Part shown: positions 24,118 to 33,368 of the stretch, in pieces | Layout of the letters: every line of letters starts with the position of its first letter | How positions within the stretch are numbered: the first letter of the stretch is position 1 | NCBI GenBank assembly: GCA_030692565.1 | Contig: JAUYAO010000013.1 | Location: 1 to 38,721 of the forward strand | Length of the DNA stretch: 38,721 nt | Source of the DNA: Nitrospira sp. | GTDB taxonomy: Bacteria > Nitrospirota > Nitrospiria > Nitrospirales > Nitrospiraceae | Direction of reading: 5' to 3' | Translations under genes and position numbers: made by a program | Notes under the pieces: generated by a model | The model's database searches: none | Told to the model about the DNA's origin: nothing | Seen by the model: the letters and a program-made list of their open reading frames with translations, nothing else

Positions 24118-24978
24118 ATGAATAGCCTGTCCAGCGAGTCCATCACTCAGCAATCGGGATCGGCGACCATTCAATGGGCTACTGCGATTCCGTTCATACT
24201 CGTTCACCTGATGGGCCTGTGGGCGATCCAGACCGGAGTCAGCGTTGAGCTCATTGTGCTGGCCATTGCCAGCTATTACCTGAGGATGTTGGCCATCACG
24301 GCAGGGTACCACCGCTACTTTTCCCATCGTTCCTATAAAACGGGCCGGGTCTTTCAGTTTCTCTTGGCTGTGCTTGCCATGACGTCGGCGCAGAAGGGGG
24401 TGTTGTGGTGGGCTGCCCACCATCGGCATCACCATAAACACTCCGACCAGGAACAAGATCGCCACTCCCCGGTGCAGCGAGGGTTCTGGTATTCCCATGT
24501 CGGATGGCTCTTGACCAACGAATACGATCGCACTGAGTTCGCCATTGTGAAAGACTTGGTGAAGTATCCGGAGTTGCGCCTCCTCAACCGGTTTCACTAT
24601 GTGCCGCCGTTCTTGTATGCGCTGCTGATCTATATGGTGTGGGGATTTCCCGGTCTCGTCTGGGGATTCTTTATTTCCACGACGGTGCTCTATCATTGCA
24701 CCTTCTTCATCAACTCCCTGACCCACATCATTGGACGTGTGCGATATGACTCCCGCGATGGAAGCCGGAATAGCTTCATCCTGGCGATCCTCTGTTGCGG
24801 AGAAGGCTGGCACAACAACCATCACTACTATCAGTCGTCGGTCAATCAGGGGTGGCGCTGGTGGGAGGTGGATTTTTCTTACTATCTCTTGATCCTGCTC
24901 TCCTGGTTCCGGATTGTGTGGGATCTTCGAACCCCTCCCGATCACATCAAGGCCAATATCTACGCTCCCGGCAGCTAA
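24118..24978 (+). CDS. Membrane fatty-acid desaturase (acyl-CoA desaturase type)
   Basis: A 286-residue integral membrane di-iron enzyme. The three His boxes are intact: HRYFSH (65-70), HHRHHH (101-106) and HNNHH (232-236). Hydrophobic segments at about 20-60, 76-98, 163-200 and 245-262 supply the membrane helices. Such enzymes insert a cis double bond in a saturated acyl chain using oxygen and an electron donor, which is not encoded here. It is followed on the same strand by a CFA-type methyltransferase and an FAD oxidoreductase. The double bond it creates would be the substrate for methylation. Regiospecificity (for example delta-9 or delta-11) cannot be read from the sequence. Confidence 0.93.
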   Translation: MNSLSSESITQQSGSATIQWATAIPFILVHLMGLWAIQTGVSVELIVLAIASYYLRMLAITAGYHRYFSHRSYKTGRVFQFLLAVLAMTSAQKGVLWWAAHHRHHHKHSDQEQDRHSPVQRGFWYSHVGWLLTNEYDRTEFAIVKDLVKYPELRLLNRFHYVPPFLYALLIYMVWGFPGLVWGFFISTTVLYHCTFFINSLTHIIGRVRYDSRDGSRNSFILAILCCGEGWHNNHHYYQSSVNQGWRWWEVDFSYYLLILLSWFRIVWDLRTPPDHIKANIYAPGS

Positions 24979-25115
24979 GTACTTCGGGGCGGTTCAGTCG
25001 CGCGGTCAATCTTCTCGTGCGGTCATCTATGCGCGCTCGTGCTTCAAGCGAGTCAGCACTGGTGCGACGTATACCCGCGCACCATCTTCGAGGCGGGATG
25101 AGTGAGGACCTCGAT

Positions 25116-26225
25116 ATGAACCCACAGCATACGATTCAGGAATTACTCGAACGAGCCCGCGTGCACATTGGCGGCCCTGAGTCCGGGGATATCCTGATTC
25201 ATGATGAGCGCTTCTATAAGCGTGTCCTTGCCGAGGGTTCGCTCGGACTCGGGGAGTCTTACATGGACGGCTGGTGGGATGCCCAGCAACTGGACGAGTT
25301 CTTTTTCCTGGTTGACTCTGCCGAACTCGACAAAGCCGTACACGATAAGCACCTCCTTCTGAATACGTTCAAGGCTCGCCTCTTCAATATGCAGGATAAG
25401 GCGCGCTCGAAACGGGTTGCGCAATGTCACTATGACCTGAGCAACGAGTTTTACGAACAGATGCTCGGCCCGCATATGCAATATACCTGTGCCTATTGGA
25501 AGCGGGCGCAAACACTGGCGGAGGCACAGGAGCACAAGCTGGATTTGATCTGTCGCAAACTACAGCTCAAAAAGGGCGAACGACTGCTGGAGCTGGGCTG
25601 CGGGTGGGGAGGATTCGCCCGTTTTGCCGCAACTAACTATGGCTGTTCGGTGGTGGCCTACAATATTTCCGAGCAGCAAGCGGCCTATGCGCGTCGTTGG
25701 TGTGCCGGGCTTCCTGTTGAAATCCGGCTCAGCGACTATCGTGAGGCGACCGGGGAATTCGACAAAGTTGCCGCGATCGGCCTTTGCGAGCACGTGGGAT
25801 TTAAGAATTACCGTACACTCATGGAGGTGGCTCACCGGACTGTGAAGCCGCATGGCTTGGTGTTGATCCATAGCATCGGGAACAATGCCTCGACCATGAT
25901 CGGCGATCCCTGGTTCGATAAGTACATTTTCCCTGGCGGAATGCTGCCCTCGGTCGCGCAGCTCGGCGCCGCCATGGACGGACTCTTCGTCATGGAAGAT
26001 TGGCACAATTTCGGGTCCGACTATGATCGCACCCTGCTGGCGTGGCAGGAGAATGTCGATCGGCATCGAGGGCAGTGGGACTCTACCTTCGATGAGCGGT
26101 TCTTCCGGATGTGGCGCTACTATTTGCTGTCGCTCGCGGGGGCGTTCCGCGCCCGCACCATCCACCTTTGGCAGATTGTCATGTCGAAGCATGGCCTGTT
26201 GGGTGGCTATGAATCGGTCCGGTAA
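25116..26225 (+). CDS. Cyclopropane-fatty-acid-synthase family methyltransferase
   Basis: A 369-residue protein close in length and sequence to E. coli Cfa (382). Landmarks: EGSLGLGESYMDGWW (40-54), HYDLSNEFY, MQYTCAYWKRA with the conserved Cys125, the SAM-binding LELGCGWGG (158-166) and FVMEDWHNFGSDYD. It transfers a methyl carbon from SAM to the double bond of a phospholipid acyl chain. The product is a cyclopropane ring in Cfa, or a methylene branch in TmsB/BfaB-like enzymes. The adjacent FAD oxidoreductase, only five bases downstream, favours the latter, but the sequence itself looks Cfa-like. ATG 25116 has GAGG eight bases upstream; ATG 25098 is an alternative start. Confidence 0.9.
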   Translation: MNPQHTIQELLERARVHIGGPESGDILIHDERFYKRVLAEGSLGLGESYMDGWWDAQQLDEFFFLVDSAELDKAVHDKHLLLNTFKARLFNMQDKARSKRVAQCHYDLSNEFYEQMLGPHMQYTCAYWKRAQTLAEAQEHKLDLICRKLQLKKGERLLELGCGWGGFARFAATNYGCSVVAYNISEQQAAYARRWCAGLPVEIRLSDYREATGEFDKVAAIGLCEHVGFKNYRTLMEVAHRTVKPHGLVLIHSIGNNASTMIGDPWFDKYIFPGGMLPSVAQLGAAMDGLFVMEDWHNFGSDYDRTLLAWQENVDRHRGQWDSTFDERFFRMWRYYLLSLAGAFRARTIHLWQIVMSKHGLLGGYESVR

Positions 26226-26230
26226 CGGCC

Positions 26231-27574
26231 ATGATCTCGCCTGACGAGTACGTTCGAAAGCGGGAAGCAGTCGCGGAATTCCTTCGTGTTTCCAATCAAA
26301 CCGGCCCCCTGGCCCTCGAAAAGACAACCTCCAATCTGTTCCGGCAACGAATTCCAGAGCCGCGGCACAAGCTGGATGTGCGCCACTTCAACCAGGTGAT
26401 TCGCGTCGACGTGCACGCGCGGGTTGCCGAAGTCGAAGGGATGACGACCTACGAGGATTTGGTTCGTGACACGCTGCCGTTCCAGTTGATGCCGGCCGTC
26501 GTTCCGCAGCTCAAGTCGATTACCATCGGCGGAGCCTTGGCTGGAGTGGGGATCGAGTCCTCCTCGTTCATGTATGGCTTTGTGCACGAAACGATCTTGG
26601 AAATAGACATCCTTCTGGCAGACGGCACGGTCGTCGCCGCCACCAAAGACAATGCATCGAAAGATCTGTTCCGCGGCTTTGCGAATTCCTATGGCACGTT
26701 GGGCTATGCGCTCAAAGTGAAAGTGCAGCTTGTGCCGGTCAAGAAATTCGTCAAGCTCAGGCACGACCGGTACTCAGATCTGGATAGCTACTTTCGCGCA
26801 CTGGGACGTGTGTGCCGGGACAGGCGGGTGGATTTCGTCGACGGCACGATGTTCGATGAGCACGAGCTCTATATCACGACGGGCGAGTGTGTCGACCAAG
26901 CCGAATGGCTCAGCGACTACACCTATCGCCAAATCTATTATCGATCGATCCAGCAGAAACCCGTCGATTATCTGACGATCCACGACTACCTGTGGCGATG
27001 GGACACCGACTGGTTCTGGTGCTCAAAGCATTTTTTCGTCCAGCACCCTGTGGTGAGGTGGCTCTGGGGCAGGAAGCGTCTCTGTTCCACGGTGTATTGG
27101 AAGCTTCGAAGCAGGTTTAACCGCTCGCCCCTCGCGCAACGGGTGGCCAAAGCGCTGACCGGTCGGCAGGAGGCCGTGATTCAAGACGTCGAAATCCCGC
27201 GTGAGCATGCGGCGGAGTTTGCCGGGTTTTTAAACCGGGAGATCGGCATCAAGCCTGTCTGGATCTGTCCGGTCATGGCCTATGATCCGTCGGCCTCGTA
27301 TCCGCTGTACCCGATGACTCCCGGGAAGCTCTACGTCAACTTCGGATTCTGGGATGCGGTCAGCACCGATTATGAGGACGGGTACTATGACAAGAAAGTT
27401 GAAGCCAAGGTTCGGGAGTTGCACGGCAAAAAATCGCTGTACTCGAATGCCTACTATTCACGCGAAGAGTTCTGGCAGTTGTTCAATGAACCAGCGTATC
27501 GGAGGCTCAAAGCACGATACGATCCCGCAGCCAGGATGAAAGACTTGTACGAAAAATGCGTGCTAAAGCAGTGA
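26231..27574 (+). CDS. FAD-linked oxidoreductase (TmsA/DHCR24-like)
   Basis: A 447-residue protein of the FAD_binding_4 family. The FAD domain spans residues about 25-190: KTTSNLFR, HFNQVIRVDVHARVAEVEG, VVPQLKSITIGGALAGVGIE and ANSYGTLGYALKVKVQLVPV, the pattern of DHCR24-like and TmsA-like reductases. The C-terminal half (WRWDTDWFWCSKHFF, VYWKLRS) is Trp-rich, as in those enzymes. In actinobacteria TmsA/BfaA reduces the methylene intermediate made by the partner methyltransferase to a methyl branch. Five bases from the methyltransferase stop, it is almost certainly cotranscribed. An unrelated oxidase role cannot be excluded. Confidence 0.8.
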   Translation: MISPDEYVRKREAVAEFLRVSNQTGPLALEKTTSNLFRQRIPEPRHKLDVRHFNQVIRVDVHARVAEVEGMTTYEDLVRDTLPFQLMPAVVPQLKSITIGGALAGVGIESSSFMYGFVHETILEIDILLADGTVVAATKDNASKDLFRGFANSYGTLGYALKVKVQLVPVKKFVKLRHDRYSDLDSYFRALGRVCRDRRVDFVDGTMFDEHELYITTGECVDQAEWLSDYTYRQIYYRSIQQKPVDYLTIHDYLWRWDTDWFWCSKHFFVQHPVVRWLWGRKRLCSTVYWKLRSRFNRSPLAQRVAKALTGRQEAVIQDVEIPREHAAEFAGFLNREIGIKPVWICPVMAYDPSASYPLYPMTPGKLYVNFGFWDAVSTDYEDGYYDKKVEAKVRELHGKKSLYSNAYYSREEFWQLFNEPAYRRLKARYDPAARMKDLYEKCVLKQ

Positions 27575-27659
27575 TTTCTCGAACCTTCCGTTCGTGTCCG
27601 TTCCACTCTTGGCATCAGGCATTTCTGCCAGGAGCCCGCAGAACGGTTTGAGCGCGCGC

Positions 27660-29123
27660 TCACATTCCGACTCTGGAAAAATCGATATACCCGCGCTCGA
27701 CGTTCGTGCTCACGAGTTGGACGTGCAGGGTGTCTCCCACATCAAGTCCGTTCGTGCCCGTCGTCAGTTTTCCTTCCACCGGCGGATCCAGGAGCCGCAC
27801 CCAGGTGCCCTTGTCCGAGGCGCCCGTCACAATGGCATCGAACCGTTGCCCGATCAGTGGCTCCAGCAAGAGGGCTGCGGCGGATTTGCGAAGTTGCCGC
27901 TCGACCCGTTCGGCATCGTCTTCCTTCTCCGTGCAGTGGCGTGCCAGATACTCCAATTCATCGAGACGATAGGGGGCAGGCGAGCCGGCCAGGGCCGCTT
28001 TCACCAGCCGCTGAGTGATGAGATCGGGAAAGCGTCGGTTAGGCGCCGTCGAATGGGTATACCCTTTTACGGCAAGACCGAAATGCTCTGGTGCGCCGTC
28101 CGTCGAGCGGTCGAGGACATATTCGCCCCGCCCGATCAGCTTCACAATGGCCAGGGACAGATCCGGAAATCTGAGGGGATCAGCCTGTCGCCGTTTCACG
28201 AGGAACGCTTCGAGTGCCTGTGAGTTCGGTTCCCCTGGCAGGGACTCGCCCCAGCGTGTCGCGATCTCGATGATCCGCTGCCAGCGCTCAGGCGAGCGGA
28301 GTATGCGACGGAATGACGGCACGCCCTTGCTCTTCAGGTAGGAGGCGGTGGTCTGGTTGGCCGCAATCATGAAATCTTCGATCAATTCCTTCGCGCGGTT
28401 TTTCTGTTCGACTCTGAGCGCAGTCAGTACCTCGCCTTCAAAGACAGCGCGCGGCTCAATCGTTTCGAGGCTGAGTGCACCCTGCTGGTGTCGTCGGGCT
28501 TTGAGGCGCTGTGCGACCTGATCTTGCAGGCGAAGCTGGGCTTCAAGTCCAGGCACGGTCGTAACCCGTTCGGGCGTCGGTCCGGTTCCTGCCAACCATG
28601 CTGCCACCGCGTTATACGCCAGCTTGGCATGGTTATGCACCCGAGCCCGGTAGAGCGTAGAGCTGGGCACCGCCCCATCCTCCGCAACCGTGAACTCCAC
28701 GACGAGTGCGAGGCGGTCCTGCCCTTCGCCCAGTGACGTCAGATCCGTCGAGAGCTTTTCCGGTAGCAGGGGGAAGAGATCGCCGGACGTATAGACCGAT
28801 GTCGTATTGTGCCTGGCGTGTGCATCGAGGGCGGAATCTTTCGTGACAAGCGCGTCAACATCGGCAATCGCGACCAGGATGTTCACCGACCGGTCCGGTT
28901 GCAGCTTGGCGACTGTGAGCTGGTCCAGGTCCCGGGAGTCGTCATTGTCGATCGACGCCCACAGCAGTGCCCTCAGGTCGCGCAGGGAAGAGGACTGGTC
29001 GGTGGCGGGTGTTTGGATACGGCTTAATTCGGCCATCGCGGCAGATGAAAAGTCCGGGAAGAGGCCGCGCTCGATCATGGCACGATGGGCGATGCTTTTG
29101 AGATCTGAGCGATGACTGGTCAT
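27660..29123 (-). CDS. RNB-domain ribonuclease (short RNase II-like)
   Basis: A 487-residue exoribonuclease-like protein. The RNB domain begins almost at once: WASIDNDDSRDLDQLTVA (about 55-72) carries the metal-binding Asp59, Asp65 and Asp67, but the last acidic position of E. coli RNase II (Asp210) is Gln68 here. Later landmarks are TGDLFPLLPEKLSTDL-like, EDFMIAANQTTA and YTHSTAPNRRFPDLITQR. A short S1-like segment ends the protein (GTWVRLLDPPVEGKLTTG). The N-terminal cold-shock domains of RNase II/R are missing, as in some shorter RNB proteins. It probably degrades RNA 3' to 5', though the Gln substitution leaves activity uncertain. It is convergent with the FAD oxidoreductase. Confidence 0.88.
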   Translation of the reverse strand: MTSHRSDLKSIAHRAMIERGLFPDFSSAAMAELSRIQTPATDQSSSLRDLRALLWASIDNDDSRDLDQLTVAKLQPDRSVNILVAIADVDALVTKDSALDAHARHNTTSVYTSGDLFPLLPEKLSTDLTSLGEGQDRLALVVEFTVAEDGAVPSSTLYRARVHNHAKLAYNAVAAWLAGTGPTPERVTTVPGLEAQLRLQDQVAQRLKARRHQQGALSLETIEPRAVFEGEVLTALRVEQKNRAKELIEDFMIAANQTTASYLKSKGVPSFRRILRSPERWQRIIEIATRWGESLPGEPNSQALEAFLVKRRQADPLRFPDLSLAIVKLIGRGEYVLDRSTDGAPEHFGLAVKGYTHSTAPNRRFPDLITQRLVKAALAGSPAPYRLDELEYLARHCTEKEDDAERVERQLRKSAAALLLEPLIGQRFDAIVTGASDKGTWVRLLDPPVEGKLTTGTNGLDVGDTLHVQLVSTNVERGYIDFSRVGM

Positions 29124-29661
29124 AGGTTCCTCAGGGTAACGTGAGCGTGCAACGGATCGCGGGAGTGAAAGATACTCGTCAGTCTAGCTATACCACGAGC
29201 GCGGCATACATGGCGGGGTTCTTCATGCCTCGCTTCGGCTCGGCTCGGCTCGGCTCGGATGCCGTGCGCATGCCATATCGATCAGAGCGTCAGGCGGTAT
29301 CTCGGACTAATCGGTTTGCATAGATCGCGCTGATGGACTGTGCTATCCGACGCTGCTCGTCGCGCAGGGTTTCGCAGGGATGGTTTCTTCCCTGGTTACG
29401 TATCTGCAGCAAAACGAACAGTCTGTCGGGGAAGACTGGCGGCGGTACCCGGTGATTGCGGTGGCTGTCACGCTACTGGAGGCGTATAGATGTGAAACTG
29501 CCGTGCTCGGTTCCACTGTGTCGGAAAGGCCTGAGGAGAAGAGCTGGTAGGTGGAGAATCTGCCAAGTAACCGGATGACGCGTCATGTATGACAGTGTCT
29601 GACGGTCAGCTTGCCGCAGACCGCGCGGCCTGGGCCACCCCCATATGGTCTTTGAGGACCT
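29124..29661. other. Intergenic stretch with a short tandem repeat and a possible ORF remnant
   Basis: A pentamer CGGCT is repeated four times in a row at 29236-29255, continuing partially. A plus-strand frame ending at TAG 29548-29550 reads LLVAQGFAGMVSSLVTYLQQ and onward with protein-like composition, but it has no proper start: the first ATG, at 29380, lacks a ribosome-binding site. It may be the tail of a broken gene. No RNA gene or terminator is evident. Confidence 0.35.
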
Positions 29662-29808
29662 TTACACGCGTCGACCTTGAATAATCCGAATCAGAATGAC
29701 CACGATTGCGATCACCAAGAGGGCATGAATGAATCCGCCCATGGTGTAAGAGCTGACCAGCCCCAACGCCCAGAGGACAACCAGAACAATCGCAATGGTT
29801 TCAAGCAT
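29662..29808 (-). CDS. lmo0937-family small membrane protein
   Basis: A 48-residue protein with two hydrophobic segments: METIAIVLVVLWALGLV-like at the start and FIHALLVIAIVVILIRI, followed by a basic IQGRRV end. The pattern and size match the lmo0937 (DUF5670) family of tiny membrane proteins of unknown function, common in environmental bacteria. ATG 29808 follows AGGAGATCTGCC; the longer upstream frame is not conserved in style. Confidence 0.85.
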   Translation of the reverse strand: MLETIAIVLVVLWALGLVSSYTMGGFIHALLVIAIVVILIRIIQGRRV

Positions 29809-30137
29809 GGCAGATCTCCTTTCATGGTAGCGTTGCTCGCCGCTGCCTCCTGCTTCCTCCCCTTCGTCGAACCGACGCCTAAGCCCGAGACGGAACCATA
29901 ACTCCGCCGACGACATTCGACAAGGTGTGAGAAGAGCATAGCCTGGAGCCGACCAACTATGTGCCACGCCTGTCTCGTAGCCTTCTGAGGAAGGAAGCCC
30001 TATTGATCAGATGAAGCACGTCTCAGTACACCAGTACGTGTAAAGTTTATGAGAAGAGCGGCGGTTGTCGAGCGCTCAAACGAGTTGAAACAGCGTTCCA
30101 TCATGCGCTGCGAGCTGTCGGATGACAGGCCGAACTC
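29809..30137. other. Intergenic stretch with no gene seen
   Basis: Lies upstream of the lmo0937-like gene and downstream of the MFS gene. No frame with a start and ribosome-binding site, no hairpin with a T-run, and no repeat was found. Confidence 0.4.
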
Positions 30138-31319
30138 TCATGTCTCATATTTCAACTGGTACAGGACGAGTCCTGTGAGCGAGCCCATGCACAATACGGC
30201 TCCCGCATAGAAGGTGAAGGCGGGACCGAGTTGATCCCATAGGAATCCGGCGAGGACGCTCGCGAGCAGCATTGCCACGCCGCCGGCCAGGTTAAAGACG
30301 CCATAGGCAGTCCCCCGGAGATCGGCCGGCACAGCATCCGCGACCATTGTGGCGAGCAATCCCTGCGTCATGCCCATGTGCAGGCCCCACAGCCCGACAC
30401 CTGTTACGATCACCGCCCAGTCATCGGCACTCGCTAAGACGAGATCAGCCGCAATCAAGACCAGCAGGCCGAGCGAGAGCAACGTGGTGCGACGCATCTG
30501 ATCGGAGAGTTTGCCGAACGGATAGGCCGAGGAGGCGTAGATCACGTTCATCGCCACCATCACCAGGGGAACGAAGGCGACAGGCACTCCTCCGTGCTGA
30601 GCACGAAGCACCAAAAAGGCTTCGCTGAATCGAGCCAGTGTAAAGACGGCCCCGAAACTCACAACCCACCAATAGCGTGATCCTAAGCGCGTGAGCGTTT
30701 CCCATTGAATCGGGTTTTTGGCCTTGGATATAGGCCGACGCTCAGGCTCTTGGATACAGAAGAGTAACAGCCCGACGGCCATCAATCCCGGCACAACGGC
30801 CACCCAGAAGACGGCCCTGAAGTCGTCGGCCCATAGGAGCATCAATCCGACCGCGAGCAGTGGTCCGAGCACCGCGCCGACCGTATCGAGTGACTGCCGC
30901 AAACCGAAGGCGGCGCCACGAAGGTGCGGCGGGGCGATGTCCGCAACCAGCGCATCCCGTGGCGCGCCACGCACGCCTTTGCCGACCCGGTCCAGCAGGC
31001 GAGCGGTCAGGACGAGGCCGATGCTGGAGGAGATTGCAAAGAGCGGCTTGGTGAAGGCCCCCAAAGCGTAGCCAAATACAGCCAGTCCCTTTCGCTTGCC
31101 CCAATAGTCGCTCAGTATTCCTGAAAAGACTTTGACGATCAGCGCCAGAGATTCCGCAAGCCCTTCGACGATGCCGACCGCAAAGGTGCTGGCTCCCAGG
31201 GTCGTCACCATAAACAGGGGGAGCAGGCTGTGGATCATTTCCGACGAAACGTCCATCAGCAAGCTGACAAAACCCAATATCCAGATCCCGGCGGGAATCT
31301 GACGCAGAGAGCGCTCCAT
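30138..31319 (-). CDS. MFS transporter
   Basis: A 393-residue protein with about twelve hydrophobic segments, the usual layout of major facilitator transporters. The loop between helices 2 and 3 reads GILSDYWGKRKG, the MFS signature, and LLDRVGKGVRGAPRDALVAD near residue 110 is typical of a bacterial subfamily of unknown substrate. The second half mirrors the first (FGKLSDQMRRTTLL). It would export or import a small solute using the proton gradient. ATG 31319 has TGAGG upstream; ATG 31334 in frame is an alternative. No regulator is adjacent. Confidence 0.9.
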   Translation of the reverse strand: MERSLRQIPAGIWILGFVSLLMDVSSEMIHSLLPLFMVTTLGASTFAVGIVEGLAESLALIVKVFSGILSDYWGKRKGLAVFGYALGAFTKPLFAISSSIGLVLTARLLDRVGKGVRGAPRDALVADIAPPHLRGAAFGLRQSLDTVGAVLGPLLAVGLMLLWADDFRAVFWVAVVPGLMAVGLLLFCIQEPERRPISKAKNPIQWETLTRLGSRYWWVVSFGAVFTLARFSEAFLVLRAQHGGVPVAFVPLVMVAMNVIYASSAYPFGKLSDQMRRTTLLSLGLLVLIAADLVLASADDWAVIVTGVGLWGLHMGMTQGLLATMVADAVPADLRGTAYGVFNLAGGVAMLLASVLAGFLWDQLGPAFTFYAGAVLCMGSLTGLVLYQLKYET

Positions 31320-31679
31320 CTGTGCCTCAACCATTACCGTTCAGAGCCTTCAGCGGTCCCTGTGTCCGTTCGCGATTCCACATCAGGAGCAAAATCTGGA
31401 CATTATACTGAGGCCTGTCGGTCCCGACCATGTATTTGTCGCGCATCGTGCGACGGTCGCTCTCTCCTTGAAGGGAGGGAGGGATGGAGCCGGTTGCCAC
31501 GTGCCGGGGAATGAGTGAGTGCAAGACCCGACCGCACTCTTTCCGACAAGGTGAGCGGCACGACCGGCCTGATTTCTCCGGTCATCAAATGGGTCGGCGC
31601 GTCAGTTGACCGAAAGTTGGTGGGGGCGTACGATCAAACTTTATTCATGCCGACTACATCCGGGCTGGAGGAGGTTCTC
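31320..31679. other. Divergent intergenic region with no gene seen
   Basis: Between the leftward MFS gene and the rightward DUF2630 gene. It should hold both promoters. A frame in phase with DUF2630 extends upstream to 31515 but has no ribosome-binding site, and the family's conserved region begins only after the GTG at 31680. Confidence 0.4.
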
Positions 31680-31925
31680 GTGGAGAATCACATCGAAGAT
31701 CAGCCGGTCCTCACTCACATTCAGCGCCTGGTCGAAGAAGAGCATCGATTGCACGAGCTTAGAGCGCATCCCAAAGCTGATCGGAAGCGGCTGGCGCAAG
31801 TCCGGGTCGAACTGGATCAGTGCTGGGATCTCTTGCGCCAGCGACGAGCGCTTCGCGACGTCGGGCTTGATCCGAACGAGGCGGAAATACGCCCGCCGGA
31901 GATCGTCGAGAATTATGAGCAGTAG
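31680..31925 (+). CDS. DUF2630 family protein
   Basis: An 81-residue protein. VLTHIQRLVEEEHRLHELRA, LAQVRVELDQCWDLLRQRRA and NEAEIRPPEIVENYEQ match DUF2630 closely: two helices forming a hairpin and a short C-terminal tail. Function is unknown. The GTG start at 31680 is preceded by GGAGGAGG and gives the family's expected beginning. Confidence 0.9.
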   Translation: MENHIEDQPVLTHIQRLVEEEHRLHELRAHPKADRKRLAQVRVELDQCWDLLRQRRALRDVGLDPNEAEIRPPEIVENYEQ

Positions 31926-32047
31926 GGCTCAAGTCCCGCTCGGCGCCGCGCTTCGCTGGAGCGGCTTGTATCGATAGGCTTCCTGTTTCTGGTCTGCCGG
32001 CATGATCTCCTCCGTACGTCATCATATCTTTAACCAAGGAGGGTGCG

Positions 32048-32650
32048 ATGAGTAAACCAATGTTGTTTGCCGGTATGGTTGCCTGTTGTCTCGCCATACC
32101 GGCCATCGTCCTCGCGGCGGATAAGGCGCCGAAGCAGGGGGCGTCCGTGAAGGAAGTCAAAGCCATGTCTGTGCAGGAACAGACCGCCCTCGCGTTGAGT
32201 GCGGCGGCGCCGCACATTTCGAAAGACGCCGGCGTGATGGTGTTCGGTGCGGATGGAAAGCTGACCGAAGCGCGAAAGAGCGCCAACGGTTTCACGTGCA
32301 TCCCCACGGTGATGAATCTGCCGGCCCCGGATCCGATCTGCATGGATGCGGCTGCGCAGCAATGGATGACTGATTTGATGAATAACGCCCAGAAGCCGAC
32401 GAACACAGTTCCGGGGATCGCCTATATGGCCCGCGGCGGTTCGCACTTTGAAAAGAGCGGCCAAGTGGTGATGTCGGCAGATGGAGCGAAAAATGTCTCC
32501 GAACCTCCACACTGGATGCTCATGTGGCCGTTTGATGCCTCAGGCACGAAGCTGCCGGTCGCGCCGAACCCGTCAGGAGTCTACATCATGTTTGAGGGCA
32601 CCCCGTATGCGCATCTCATGGTGTATCAAGACCCCCGAAAAATGAAGTAA
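32048..32650 (+). CDS. Exported protein of unknown function
   Basis: A 200-residue protein with a signal peptide (residues 1-23, AIVLA before ADK) behind a strong AAGGAGGGTGCG site. The mature part has a helix (VQEQTALALSAAAPHI), a Cys-containing centre (NGFTCIPTVMNLPAPDPICM, two Cys that could pair) and a final region PHWMLMWPFDASGT, YIMFEGTPYAHLMVYQDP. It resembles a family of periplasmic proteins of unknown function seen in several Proteobacteria; I cannot name it. It is a single transcription unit by spacing. Confidence 0.75.
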   Translation: MSKPMLFAGMVACCLAIPAIVLAADKAPKQGASVKEVKAMSVQEQTALALSAAAPHISKDAGVMVFGADGKLTEARKSANGFTCIPTVMNLPAPDPICMDAAAQQWMTDLMNNAQKPTNTVPGIAYMARGGSHFEKSGQVVMSADGAKNVSEPPHWMLMWPFDASGTKLPVAPNPSGVYIMFEGTPYAHLMVYQDPRKMK

Positions 32651-33011
32651 CCGCCGTGAGCCGTGCGGAGAGTCTCGTCTTTCTGCACGGCGCCCGTTCG
32701 GCAGCTGACTGCTCCTGCAAGACAACCCTGATCGGCCGTTCGCTTTCCACCTGTGAAGATGGTCATATCCGCACTGTGCGGGTTGAGCGAAAACACTCAT
32801 GGAATGAGAAGTCGCGTGGACGTCGGCTCCGCGATGAATGAGAAATAAGCGATTGGCCTGCATCCGGCTGCATTTCTTCGATCTCTCCAATCCTTTGTGA
32901 AATGAGGTTTGCTGTTTGCAAAGAGGCGGTCATGGCCGGTTGCTGAAACTATGTGACAGGTGAGGGCATCACGATCTGGTGCGGGTTATGGATTGTGTGG
33001 AGGGGGAACGC
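32651..33011. other. Intergenic stretch with no gene seen
   Basis: Short frames exist, but none is supported by a ribosome-binding site. No terminator with a T-run was found after the exported-protein gene. Confidence 0.4.
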
Positions 33012-33368
33012 ATGAAGGTGTATGGGATACTGCTGATGGTCGCGATGCTTCTGTCGCCTTCGCTGAGCGACGCCCGCTGCCGGTCTCTGGCTGAGAGTGC
33101 CAGCCTCGGGAGTGAATATGGCACGTTCCCTTTGTACCCGGCCGAACGCGTCGTTGAAGCAGGTCAGGATCGTGGGAGTATGGCGCTGCAATGGGTCGGG
33201 TACGGCATCGGGGTTCCGCTGTTTATTGTGTCGATTCCGGTGGCCATGGCCGGAGCCGGTGTCGGCGCCGCGCTGCATCCCTGGGCGACGTGTATAGAGA
33301 CGGAAGGCCGATTGCCGATGAAAGAGGTGCAGCACACCGCGGTTCAGCGGCCGCTGCTTCAGGAATGA
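33012..33368 (+). CDS. Small exported or membrane protein
   Basis: A 118-residue protein starting MKVYGILLMVAMLLSPSLSD behind GGAGGGGG. The signal peptide probably ends before ARC (residue 22-23). A second hydrophobic segment (IGVPLFIVSIPVAMAGAGVG, about 65-85) would anchor it in the membrane. One Cys follows the signal and another lies near residue 95. No family is recognised. It is convergent with the rhodanese gene. Confidence 0.7.
   Translation: MKVYGILLMVAMLLSPSLSDARCRSLAESASLGSEYGTFPLYPAERVVEAGQDRGSMALQWVGYGIGVPLFIVSIPVAMAGAGVGAALHPWATCIETEGRLPMKEVQHTAVQRPLLQE

Noticed and set aside
23511-24146. 211-codon minus-strand frame upstream of the desaturase
   Set aside because: No ribosome-binding site, low-complexity Arg/Pro composition, and it overlaps the desaturase start and probable promoter.
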